A DNA stretch of 64,000 nucleotides from Streptomyces marokkonensis. GTDB taxonomy: Bacteria > Actinomycetota > Actinomycetes > Streptomycetales > Streptomycetaceae. Under the pieces are notes generated by a model, which made no database searches, was not told the DNA's origin, and saw only the letters and a list, made by a program, of their open reading frames with translations. Location: positions 248,001-312,000 of the forward strand of contig NZ_VSKS01000004.1 of assembly GCF_008312835.1 (NCBI RefSeq), given 5' to 3'. Every line of letters begins with the position of its first letter. The first letter of the stretch is position 1. Shown here piece after piece: positions 50,809-59,884 of this stretch. A program made the translations under genes and the position numbers.

Positions 50809-52341
50809 ATGCCACGTCGCCGCTGGACCGGGCCCCTTCTGCCGGCCCTCCTGTTGATCGCGCTCACCCCGTTGCCCGCCGCCGCGGCGGACGCCGCGCC
50901 GCCCCCGGGGAAGACGGCGGAGGTCACCTCGACGGTCCCCCTGCCCTCCCTCCGCGCCACCACCACGCAGGTCGCCTCCGGCCTGAAACGCCCGACCGCC
51001 CTGGCCGCCCCGGACGACGGCACGGACCGCCTGTTCATCACGGAGAAGTCCGGAAAGGTCCGCGTGTACCACCCGGACACCGGCCTGTCCCCGACCCCTC
51101 TCGCCGACATCACCTCGGCCGTCGACGAGTCGGGCAACGAGCGCGGCCTGCTCGGCATCGCCCTGCCGCCCGACTTCGCCGACAGCCGCGTCCTGTACCT
51201 GGCGTACACGGCACTGCCCGACGGCGCGGTCACCCTCGCCCGCTACCGGCTCGACGCATCCCGCCTGGAGGTCCTGCTCTCCCAGGAGCACGCCGAGTTC
51301 AGCAACCACAACGGCGGCCAGCTCGCGTTCGGCCCCGACGGCAACCTGTACTGGAGCATCGGTGACGGCGGCGGCTCCGGCGACCCCTTCCGCTCGGGGC
51401 AGCGGCTGGACACCCTGCTGGGCAAGATCGTGCGCATCGACGTGAGCCGCGGCTGCGGCCCGCTTCCGTACTGCGTCCCCGCCGACAACCCCTTCGTGGA
51501 CACGCCCGGCGCCCGCGAGGAGATCTGGCTGTACGGCCTGCGCAACCCGTGGCGCTTCTCCTTCGACGCCGCCGACGGCTCGATGTGGATCGGCGACGTG
51601 GGCCAGGGCCGCTGGGAGGAGATCGACCACCTCGCACCCGGCCGGGGCGGGCTGAACCTCGGCTGGTCCTGCTACGAGGGCCTGGAGGAGTTCCCGGACG
51701 GCGACTGCGTGCCCGGTGAGGAGCACACGGAGCCGGTCTTCACGTACTCCCCCTACATCGGCGGCTGTTCGGTCATCGGCGGCCACGTCTACCGGGGCCG
51801 GGAGCACGCCGGCCTGGTCGGCGGGACGTACATCGCCACCGACTACTGCTCGTCCACGGTGTGGGCGCTGCGCCCCGACGGCAGCGGTGGCTACGAGCAG
51901 GCCGAGATCGGGGAGATGCCCACCCAGGTGACGTCGGTCGGCACGACCGCCGACGGAGAGTTCTACGTGGTCAACGACCTGCCCGGCGGCCTGCACAAGG
52001 TGTCCTTCGCACGGGAGGAACCCACCTGCCGGGTGGACCGCACGGTGAGGGCCTGGGGTACCGGCGCGACGGTCGAGCTCACCGTCACCAACACCGGCGG
52101 CACGCCCGTGAACGGCTGGACGCTTCAGTTCCCGCTGGCCCTCGGGCAGAGGGTCGTCTCCGACTGGAACACGAACCTGACCCAGGGGAGCAATCTGATC
52201 ACGGCGTCCAACGCCCCGCACAACGCCGCGATCGCCCCGGGCGCGAGCGTCACCCTCGGCTATCTCACCGAGCACACCGGTGACGCGTCACCACCGGTTC
52301 GGTTCACGCTCGACGGGGACGCCTGCGCCGTGGGCCGTTGA
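50809..52341 (+). CDS. Secreted PQQ-type sugar dehydrogenase with CBM2
   Basis: 510 aa from ATG 50809, with TGGAG 6 bp upstream (ATGs before it lack a site). A signal peptide (LLPALLLIALTPLPAAAA) is followed by a six-bladed glucose/sorbosone dehydrogenase-like propeller: DDGTDRLFITEKSGKVRVY, ERGLLGIALPPDF, YGLRNPWRFSFD. Then a C-terminal cellulose-binding module of family 2 (~residues 405-510: CRVDRTVRAWGTGATVELTV, NGWTLQFPL). The CBM2 and the upstream CebR box both point to plant cell-wall degradation. The enzyme may oxidise cello-sugars and feed electrons to lytic polysaccharide monooxygenases; that is an inference. Confidence 0.87.
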   Translation: MPRRRWTGPLLPALLLIALTPLPAAAADAAPPPGKTAEVTSTVPLPSLRATTTQVASGLKRPTALAAPDDGTDRLFITEKSGKVRVYHPDTGLSPTPLADITSAVDESGNERGLLGIALPPDFADSRVLYLAYTALPDGAVTLARYRLDASRLEVLLSQEHAEFSNHNGGQLAFGPDGNLYWSIGDGGGSGDPFRSGQRLDTLLGKIVRIDVSRGCGPLPYCVPADNPFVDTPGAREEIWLYGLRNPWRFSFDAADGSMWIGDVGQGRWEEIDHLAPGRGGLNLGWSCYEGLEEFPDGDCVPGEEHTEPVFTYSPYIGGCSVIGGHVYRGREHAGLVGGTYIATDYCSSTVWALRPDGSGGYEQAEIGEMPTQVTSVGTTADGEFYVVNDLPGGLHKVSFAREEPTCRVDRTVRAWGTGATVELTVTNTGGTPVNGWTLQFPLALGQRVVSDWNTNLTQGSNLITASNAPHNAAIAPGASVTLGYLTEHTGDASPPVRFTLDGDACAVGR

Positions 52342-52371
52342 ACGGCCGTACGGGCGCCGGCGGTGAGACCG

Positions 52372-53373
52372 TCACCTGGCGTTCTCCGACTCGGTGCGCA
52401 GTCGCGACGTGCGCCTGCGTGCGGCGAGGAGGAGTGCGGTCCCCGTCGTGACGGCGACGGCAGCGGCTGCCCCGAGGGCCACTCGGGTACGGTCGGAGGC
52501 GCCGGTGTCCGCCAGGGTGGCCCCCGTCGGAGTGGTCCGGCCGGTCGCCGCGTCCAGGATCAACCGGGTGACGGCCTCCGGGTGGGTGACCATGGCGAAG
52601 TGCGGGGCATCGACCTCCACGGTGCGGGACCCGGCGCGCTCGGCCATGAAGCGTTCGGCGGCCGGAGCGATGGCCCTGTCGCGAGTGGGGACCAGGTACC
52701 AGGACGGAATGGTCTTCCACGCCGGCGCCCGGGACTCCCCGGTGAGCGCGGCGGTCGCGACCGGACGCTGTGACGCGGCCATCACGTCGGCCGTCCGGAC
52801 GGGGATGTCGGCGACCAGGGCCTGACGGAACTTGTCAGGCTTGACGTAGAACTCGATGCCGGTGCCGCCCCCGGGCAGCGGGTAGGGCACGGGTGTGAGC
52901 GCGGTGCGCGTGAGACTGCTGCCGGGGAACCGTTCGTTCATCTCCTCCGCGCTCTCGCCCTCGTCGAGTGCCATGGCCGCGATGTAGACGAGCGCCTTGA
53001 CGTCGGGATCCGCAGCGGCGGCGTTGGTGACCACCGCTCCACCGTAGGAGTGACCGACGAGGACGATCGGGCCCTCGACGGTGTCCAGGAACGAGGCGAG
53101 GTGGGCGGAGTCCTGGGAGAGGTTCCGCAGATCGTTGGGCGGGGCGACGACGGGGTGGCCGGACCGCTGCAGCCGTTCCATGACGCCCCGCCACGCCGAA
53201 GGGTCGGAGAAGGCGCCGTGCACCAGCACGATCGTGGGCTTGGTGCCCGAGCCGGTGTCCGTTCCGCTTCCGGTGGAGTGGGCCGCGGCCGGGGCCGCGG
53301 TGGCCGAGGCGGCGAGGACAAGTGCGGCGGAGGCGGCGGAGGCGCGTATGCGGGAGGGGAGGAAGGACAGCAC
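52372..53373 (-). CDS. Cell-wall-anchored alpha/beta hydrolase with LADTG signal
   Basis: 333 aa from GTG 53373. The signal peptide is ASAALVLAASATAAPAAAHS. The alpha/beta hydrolase fold has IVLVHGAFSDPSAWRGV, nucleophile GHSYGG, and HFAMVTHPE holding the catalytic His. After a linker comes LADTG, a hydrophobic helix (VALGAAAAVAVTTGTALLLA) and RRR. So an enzyme is displayed on the wall by a class E sortase, an arrangement otherwise seen mainly in adhesins. It converges with the sugar dehydrogenase (30 bp). Confidence 0.88.
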   Translation of the reverse strand: MLSFLPSRIRASAASAALVLAASATAAPAAAHSTGSGTDTGSGTKPTIVLVHGAFSDPSAWRGVMERLQRSGHPVVAPPNDLRNLSQDSAHLASFLDTVEGPIVLVGHSYGGAVVTNAAAADPDVKALVYIAAMALDEGESAEEMNERFPGSSLTRTALTPVPYPLPGGGTGIEFYVKPDKFRQALVADIPVRTADVMAASQRPVATAALTGESRAPAWKTIPSWYLVPTRDRAIAPAAERFMAERAGSRTVEVDAPHFAMVTHPEAVTRLILDAATGRTTPTGATLADTGASDRTRVALGAAAAVAVTTGTALLLAARRRTSRLRTESENAR

Positions 53374-53634
53374 GGTGTGTCTCGCTTTCAGGGAGAGGGC
53401 GCTGCTTCAAGAGCCTCCGTCACCCGGGTGCTCCGGGCCCTCCGGTCAGGCCCGATCGAGTGACGGGGCAGCCCCTCGCCTGCGGCGGTGGCAGGTCCCG
53501 TGGGTGTGCCGCACGCCCCCGGCGGGTGTCCCGGCCGCACATGGTGCTCCCCGCACTGACGGCAGCCGCCCGCGGTGGCCCGCTGAGCGCGGGTCGGGAC
53601 CCGTGACCGGGAACGCTCGCCCCGCGGCTCGTCA
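53374..53634. other. Intergenic stretch
   Basis: About 260 bp between the hydrolase start and the pepN terminator. It must contain the hydrolase promoter; no gene is seen. Confidence 0.4.
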
Positions 53635-53665
53635 GGGGGCGCCCGGTGCCGCACCGGGCGCCCCC
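53635..53665 (-). terminator. Strong terminator of pepN
   Basis: GGGGGCGCCCGGTG (53635-53648) and CACCGGGCGCCCCC (53652-53665) form a perfect 14-bp stem with a 3-nt loop, 16 bp past the pepN stop. Confidence 0.8.
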
Positions 53666-53681
53666 CCCGCACGCCTGACGG

Positions 53682-56261
53682 CTAGGACGCCGCCGCGTCC
53701 GCCGCCTGTGCCCGCAGGGCGCGTTCCACGCCCGCGCGGGACTCCGAGACCAGGCGGCGCAGGGCCGCGTTGGGCTCGGTGGCGGTCAGCCAGGTGTCCG
53801 TCTTGTCGAGGGTTTCGCCGGAGACCTGGACGGCCGGGTAGAGGCCGACCGCGATCTGCTGGGCCATCTCGTGCGAGCGGGACGCCCAGACGTCCGCCAG
53901 CGCCTCGAAGTACCGGTCCGTGTACGGCGCCAGCAGCTCCCGCTGGTCGGTCTGGACGAAGCCGGCGATCACCGCCTCCTGGACGGCGTTCGGCAGCTTG
54001 TCGGACTCGACGACCGAGGCCCACGCCTCCGCCTTCGCCTCCTGGGTCGGGCGGGCCGCGCGGGCGGTCGCGGCGTGGCGCTCACCGGCCGCCGTCCTGT
54101 CCCGCTCGTACTCGCTCGCGATCTCCGCCTCGTCGAACCGGCCCACCGCCGCCAGCCGCTGGACGAACGCCCAGCGCAGCTCCGTGTCCACGGCCAGGCC
54201 CTCGACGGTCTGCGTGCCGGCCAGCAGCGCCTCCAGCAGGTCGAGCTGCTCCGGGGTGCGGGCGGTCGCCGCGAAGGCGCGCGCCCACGCGAGCTGGTGG
54301 TCACTGGCGGGCTCGGCGGACCGCAGATGGGCCAGCGTGGCGTCGGTCCAGCGGGCCAGCAGGGTCTCGCGGGCGGCCGGGTCGGCGTACTGGTCGATCG
54401 CCAGCTTCACCTGGCGGTGCAGCGACTGCACGACACCGATGTCGGACTCCTTGCCGATGCCCGACAGGACGAGGGAGAGGTAGTCCCGCGCGGCGAGTTC
54501 CGCGTCCCGGGTCATGTCCCAGGCGGAGGCCCAGCACAGCGCGCGGGGCAGCGACGACTCGAAGTCGCCCAGGTGCTCCGTGACGAAGGCCAGGGACTGC
54601 TCGTCCAGGCGGACCTTGGCGTAGGACAGGTCGTCGTCGTTGAGGAGGACGACCGCCGGACGGCGCTTGCCGGCCAGCTGCGGTACGGCGGTCAGCTCGC
54701 CGTCGACGTCCAGTTCGACGCGGTCGCCGCGCACCAGCTTGCCGGAGGCCTCGTCGAGGTCGTACAGGCCGATCGCGATGCGGTGCGGACGCAGGGTCGG
54801 CTCGCCCTTGGCGCCGGCCGGGAGCGCGGGAGCCTCCTGGTGGATGGCGAAGGAGGTGATGACACCGTTGCCGTCCGTCTCGATCCGCGGGCGCAGGACG
54901 TTGATGCCGGCCGTCTCCAGCCACTGCTTCGACCACGTCTTCAGGTCGCGGCCGGAGGTCTCCTCCAGCGCGCCCAGCAGGTCGGACAGGCGCGTGTTGC
55001 CGTACGCGTGGCGCTTGAAGTACGCCTGCACACCCCGGAAGAACTCGTCCTCGCCGACGTACGCGACGAGCTGCTTCAGCACCGACGCGCCCTTGGCGTA
55101 CGTGATGCCGTCGAAGTTGACGAGCACGTCGTCCAGGTCACGGATGTCGGCCATGATCGGGTGCGTGGACGGCAGCTGGTCCTGGCGGTAGGCCCAGGTC
55201 TTCATGGAGTTCGCGAACGTCGTCCACGAGTGCGGCCACTTCGAGCCGGGCGCGTCGGCCTGGCAGGCGGCCTCGGCGTAGGTGGCGAACGACTCGTTCA
55301 GCCACAGGTCGTTCCACCACTCCATGGTGACCAGGTCGCCGAACCACATGTGGGCCAGCTCGTGCAGGATCGTGGCGGCCCGCACCTCGTACGCGGCGTC
55401 GGTCACCTTCGACCGGAACACGTACTGGTCGCGGATCGTCACCGCGCCCGCGTTCTCCATCGCGCCCGCGTTGAACTCCGGCACGAACAGCTGGTCGTAC
55501 TTCTCGAACGGGTACGCGTAGTCGAACTTCTCCTGGAACCACTCGAAGCCCTGCCGGGTCACGGCGAAGATCGCGTCCGCGTCGAGGAACTCGGCGAGCG
55601 AGGGGCGGCAGTAGATGCCGAGCGGGACGGACTGGCCGTCCTTCTCGTACACGCTGTGGACGGAGTGGTACGGGCCGACGATCAGCGCCGTGACGTACGA
55701 CGAGATGCGCGGGGTCGGCTCGAAGACCCAGACGTTGTCCTTCGGTTCGGGCGTCGGCGAGTTGGAGATGACGGTCCAGCCCTCCGGCGCCTTCACGGTG
55801 AACTGGAAGGTCGCCTTCAGGTCCGGCTGCTCGAAGCTCGCGAAGACGCGGCGGGCGTCCGGCACCTCGAACTGGGTGTAGAGGTACGCCTGGTCGTCGA
55901 CGGGGTCGACGAAGCGGTGCAGACCCTCTCCCGTGTTGGTGTACGCGCAGTCGGCGCTCACCCGCAGGACGTTGCGGCCCGTGAGCAGGCCCGGCAGGGC
56001 GATGCGGGAGTCCGCGAAGACCTCGGCGGGGTCGAGGGAGTCACCGTTGAGGGTCACCTCGTGCACGGCCGGAGCGACCAGGTCGATGAAGGACTCCGCG
56101 CCGTCGCCGTCCTCGGCGACGTCGAAGCGCACCGTGGTCACGGACCGGTAGGTTCCGCCCTCCTGCGCGCCGGAGAGATCAAGATCGATCTCGTACGAGT
56201 CAACGGTCAGCAGCTTCGCCCGCTGCTGCGCCTCTTCGCGAGTCAGGTTTGTGCCAGGCAC
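53682..56261 (-). CDS. pepN: Aminopeptidase N (M1 family)
   Basis: 859 aa from GTG 56261 (AGGAG 9 bp upstream). The exopeptidase motif GAMENAG and the zinc site HELAHMWFGDLVTMEWWNDLWLNE (HExxH and Glu) are complete. Length and order (beta N-domain, thermolysin-like, helical C-domain) fit PepN. It removes N-terminal amino acids in the cytoplasm. Confidence 0.96.
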   Translation of the reverse strand: MPGTNLTREEAQQRAKLLTVDSYEIDLDLSGAQEGGTYRSVTTVRFDVAEDGDGAESFIDLVAPAVHEVTLNGDSLDPAEVFADSRIALPGLLTGRNVLRVSADCAYTNTGEGLHRFVDPVDDQAYLYTQFEVPDARRVFASFEQPDLKATFQFTVKAPEGWTVISNSPTPEPKDNVWVFEPTPRISSYVTALIVGPYHSVHSVYEKDGQSVPLGIYCRPSLAEFLDADAIFAVTRQGFEWFQEKFDYAYPFEKYDQLFVPEFNAGAMENAGAVTIRDQYVFRSKVTDAAYEVRAATILHELAHMWFGDLVTMEWWNDLWLNESFATYAEAACQADAPGSKWPHSWTTFANSMKTWAYRQDQLPSTHPIMADIRDLDDVLVNFDGITYAKGASVLKQLVAYVGEDEFFRGVQAYFKRHAYGNTRLSDLLGALEETSGRDLKTWSKQWLETAGINVLRPRIETDGNGVITSFAIHQEAPALPAGAKGEPTLRPHRIAIGLYDLDEASGKLVRGDRVELDVDGELTAVPQLAGKRRPAVVLLNDDDLSYAKVRLDEQSLAFVTEHLGDFESSLPRALCWASAWDMTRDAELAARDYLSLVLSGIGKESDIGVVQSLHRQVKLAIDQYADPAARETLLARWTDATLAHLRSAEPASDHQLAWARAFAATARTPEQLDLLEALLAGTQTVEGLAVDTELRWAFVQRLAAVGRFDEAEIASEYERDRTAAGERHAATARAARPTQEAKAEAWASVVESDKLPNAVQEAVIAGFVQTDQRELLAPYTDRYFEALADVWASRSHEMAQQIAVGLYPAVQVSGETLDKTDTWLTATEPNAALRRLVSESRAGVERALRAQAADAAAS

Positions 56262-56415
56262 GCGGTCATCTCCTCGTTATGTGTGGGTTGCGTCATCCTT
56301 CCACGCGGGATCGGCATCGGGCGATGACGGAGCCGGACCATGGGGATACCCCTCGGTCGGACCTGGGGGAGGGGATCGGGTCGCGTTCGAACCGACTGTG
56401 GGTGGCCGAGAGGGT

Positions 56416-56433
56416 CATACTCTGGGTAGCATT
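56416..56433 (+). promoter_or_regulatory. Near-leaderless promoter of the TA pair
   Basis: CATACT (56416-56421) is a good -10, and the expected start is at about 56428, leaving only ~6 nt before ATG 56434. There is no ribosome site, which supports near-leaderless translation of the antitoxin. Confidence 0.5.
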
Positions 56434-56670
56434 ATGCGTATGAAGATCAGTGTGAGTCTGCCGCAGGAGGATGTCGCCTTCGTCGACGAGTACGCCGCCC
56501 GCACGGATGCCGCTTCCCGGTCCTCGGTGATACACACCGCGATCGAACTGCTACGGCAGGCGCAGCTCGAGCAGCAGTACACGGAGGCCTTCGCCGAGTG
56601 GGACGAGAGCGAGGACGCGCAGTTCTGGGACCGCTTCTCGGGGGACGGAGTGTCCGATGAAGCGCGGTGA
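56434..56670 (+). CDS. mazE: Ribbon-helix-helix antitoxin (MazE/ParD-like)
   Basis: 78 aa from ATG 56434; ATG 56440 is an alternative. KISVSLPQEDVAFVDEYAART is the RHH beta-strand and helix, followed by an acidic C-terminal toxin-neutralising tail (WDESEDAQFWDRF). Overlaps the toxin gene by 14 bp, a classic TA arrangement. The promoter appears almost leaderless. It is divergent from pepN. Confidence 0.87.
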   Translation: MRMKISVSLPQEDVAFVDEYAARTDAASRSSVIHTAIELLRQAQLEQQYTEAFAEWDESEDAQFWDRFSGDGVSDEAR

Positions 56671-57004
56671 CATCTACCTGGTCGACTACGAGCCGGCCCG
56701 GGGCAGCGAGGCCAACAAGGCACGTCCGGGCGTCATCGTCTCGAACGACGGCGCCAACGCGGCCGTCGAGCGGGCCGGGCGGGGTGTGATCACGCTGGTG
56801 CCGCTGACGACGAACACGTCCCGCGTCTACCCGTTCCAGGTGCTGCTGCCCGCGGGAGAGTGCGGCCTCCTGAAGGATTCCAAGGCGCAGTGCGAGCAAG
56901 TCCGGGCGCTGGCCCCGGAGAGGCTGCTGCGGCCGATCGGTGTGGTCCCGCGGCAGCGCATGGCCGAGATCGATGTGGCGCTGCGGCGGCATCTGGCGCT
57001 GTGA
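56657..57004 (+). CDS. mazF: MazF/PemK-type endoribonuclease toxin
   Basis: 115 aa. The MazF opening RGDIYLVDYEPARGSEANKARP is intact with the catalytic Arg (in RP) and VIVSND; the strand VITLVPLTTNT carries the conserved Thr. It cleaves mRNA at specific sequences unless bound by the RHH protein. Overlap with the antitoxin keeps their levels coupled. Confidence 0.9.
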   Translation: MKRGDIYLVDYEPARGSEANKARPGVIVSNDGANAAVERAGRGVITLVPLTTNTSRVYPFQVLLPAGECGLLKDSKAQCEQVRALAPERLLRPIGVVPRQRMAEIDVALRRHLAL

Positions 57005-57016
57005 ACAGCGTGAACA

Positions 57017-57051
57017 TGACGGGGGCACCGGCTCGGTGCCCGCCCCCGTCA
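57017..57051. terminator. Bidirectional terminator between mazF and asd
   Basis: TGACGGGGGC (57017 on) pairs with GCCCCCGTCA (ending 57051), with a nested ACCG/CGGT. It lies between two converging stops and serves both genes. Confidence 0.7.
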
Positions 57052-57068
57052 CGCCGCTGCCTGCCGGC

Positions 57069-58419
<1,351 letters not shown>

Positions 58420-58956
58420 GTGCTGCGCGGAAGGACCCGGCGCGGCCGGGGGTCGTACGTCGCTGCCGACGCCGACCCGCTGGACGCGGCGCAGGAACGC
58501 CGGGTGCGGGCGGTGCTCGCACTGGGCGGGGTACCGCAGGCGGACCTGCCGGACGGGGTGCAGCAGGTCCGCCTGCGGTTGCTGGAACGGGCCGCGAGCG
58601 GTCGGGAGGCGCCGCGGGACGTGTCGGCGTGGGCGGCGGTCGTCGCCTCCAACCTGGCCATGGACTGGCACCGGGCCAAACGCCGCCAGGAGCGGCTCGG
58701 GGAGCGGCTGGCCGCGCTGCGGCCGGCGGAAGCGCCCTCCGGCGAGGAGACCAGCCTGCTCTCCCTCGCCGTCGCCCGCGGCCTGGACCGGCTGCCCGAC
58801 GCGCAGCGCCAGGTCGTCGTGCTGCGCTTCTACGCCGACCTGCCGGTGCGCTCCATAGCCGAGCAGCTCGGTGTTCCGGAGGGCACGGTCAAGAGCAGGC
58901 TGCACACGGCGGTACGCGCCCTGCGCGCCCGCCTGCACGAGGACGAGGTGGTGTGA
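58420..58956 (+). CDS. ECF-like sigma factor
   Basis: 178 aa from GTG 58420. Sigma2 (ADLPDGVQQVRLRLLER; SAWAAVVASNLAMDWHRAKRR) and sigma4 (LDRLPDAQRQVVVLRFYADLPVRSIAEQLGVPEGTVKSRLHTAVRALR) are complete. The partner downstream starts after one base, so this is a sigma/anti-sigma operon, probably self-activating through the promoter at 58365-58389. The inducing signal is unknown. Confidence 0.9.
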   Translation: MLRGRTRRGRGSYVAADADPLDAAQERRVRAVLALGGVPQADLPDGVQQVRLRLLERAASGREAPRDVSAWAAVVASNLAMDWHRAKRRQERLGERLAALRPAEAPSGEETSLLSLAVARGLDRLPDAQRQVVVLRFYADLPVRSIAEQLGVPEGTVKSRLHTAVRALRARLHEDEVV

Positions 58957-58957
58957 C

Positions 58958-59824
58958 ATGACCGCCCACGACGAGGCCCGGGACCCGTCCCGCGAAGAGC
59001 CCGAGCACGACGGCATGGACGCCCTGATGGCCGCCCTCCTCGACGAGCCGCTGCCGGAGGGGGCCCGGCGGGATCCGGAGTTCCTGGCCGCGCGTGACGC
59101 CGCCGTCGCCGACCTCGTGGTCCTGCGCGAGCAGCTGACGGTGATCGCGGACGCGCTCGCCGGCCCGCGGGACGGCGCCCCGGCGGGGCGGGACGCGGCC
59201 GCCCGTCCCGGGAAGCGGCCGGACCCCGGATCCGGATCCGGGCCGGGGGGAGGCGACGCGGGGACGCACGCCCCGGGCGGCGCGGCGTCCGGCCACGCGG
59301 AGACCGGGCCCGCCCCGCTGAGGGTCCTGCCGCCCCGGCGTCCCCGTCGCCCGCCGGTGAGGGCCGTCCTCGGCGGGCTCGCCGCCGCGGCCGCCGCCGG
59401 TCTCGTCCTCGGCACGGGGTGGCTCGTGGCGCAGGGCGGGGGAGCGGCCGGCCCGGCGGACAGCAGTGCCGCCGCGGACGCCAAGGAGGCGGACGGGGTC
59501 GCCTTCGGCAGCCCCCGCTACCTCGCGTGCGCCCGGCTCGTCGCCGAGGGGGCGGTGACGGCGGTGGAGCGGGTGCCGGGGGCCGCCGGCACGGAGCGGG
59601 TCACGCTGAGGGTGAGCCGGTACCACAAGGGCGGGGGCGAGGTCACGTTCCTCCGGGACGCCGTCGGGGAGTCCCCGCTGCGCCGGGGCGACCGCGTGCT
59701 GATCGGCATGCCCCGCGACGGTGACCGCCCCGACATGGTGCTCGTCGGCGAGGAGGAGATCGCCCCCGAGCGGGCCCGGATCGTCGCCGCGCTGCCCGAG
59801 TCGCGCACGCTGAGCTGCGGCTGA
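58958..59824 (+). CDS. Membrane anti-sigma factor (putative)
   Basis: 288 aa from ATG 58958, one base after the sigma stop. The N-terminal cytoplasmic part (DALMAALLDEPLPEGARRDPEFLAARDAAVADL) would hold the sigma; no HxxxCxxC zinc motif is visible. A Gly/Pro-rich linker, one helix (AVLGGLAAAAAAGLVLGTGWLVA), then an exported domain. The ECF pairing is the main reason for the call. Confidence 0.72.
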   Translation: MTAHDEARDPSREEPEHDGMDALMAALLDEPLPEGARRDPEFLAARDAAVADLVVLREQLTVIADALAGPRDGAPAGRDAAARPGKRPDPGSGSGPGGGDAGTHAPGGAASGHAETGPAPLRVLPPRRPRRPPVRAVLGGLAAAAAAGLVLGTGWLVAQGGGAAGPADSSAAADAKEADGVAFGSPRYLACARLVAEGAVTAVERVPGAAGTERVTLRVSRYHKGGGEVTFLRDAVGESPLRRGDRVLIGMPRDGDRPDMVLVGEEEIAPERARIVAALPESRTLSCG

Positions 59825-59834
59825 GTACGGCGAA

Positions 59835-59864
59835 GGGGCGGGCGCCCGTAAGGACGCCCGCCCC
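59835..59864. terminator. Terminator between anti-sigma and subtilase genes
   Basis: GGGGCGGGCG (59835-59844) and CGCCCGCCCC (59855-59864) are perfect arms around CCCGTAAGGA, between two converging stops. Confidence 0.75.
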
Positions 59865-59884
59865 CCTGTGCCGTCAGCCGGCGT

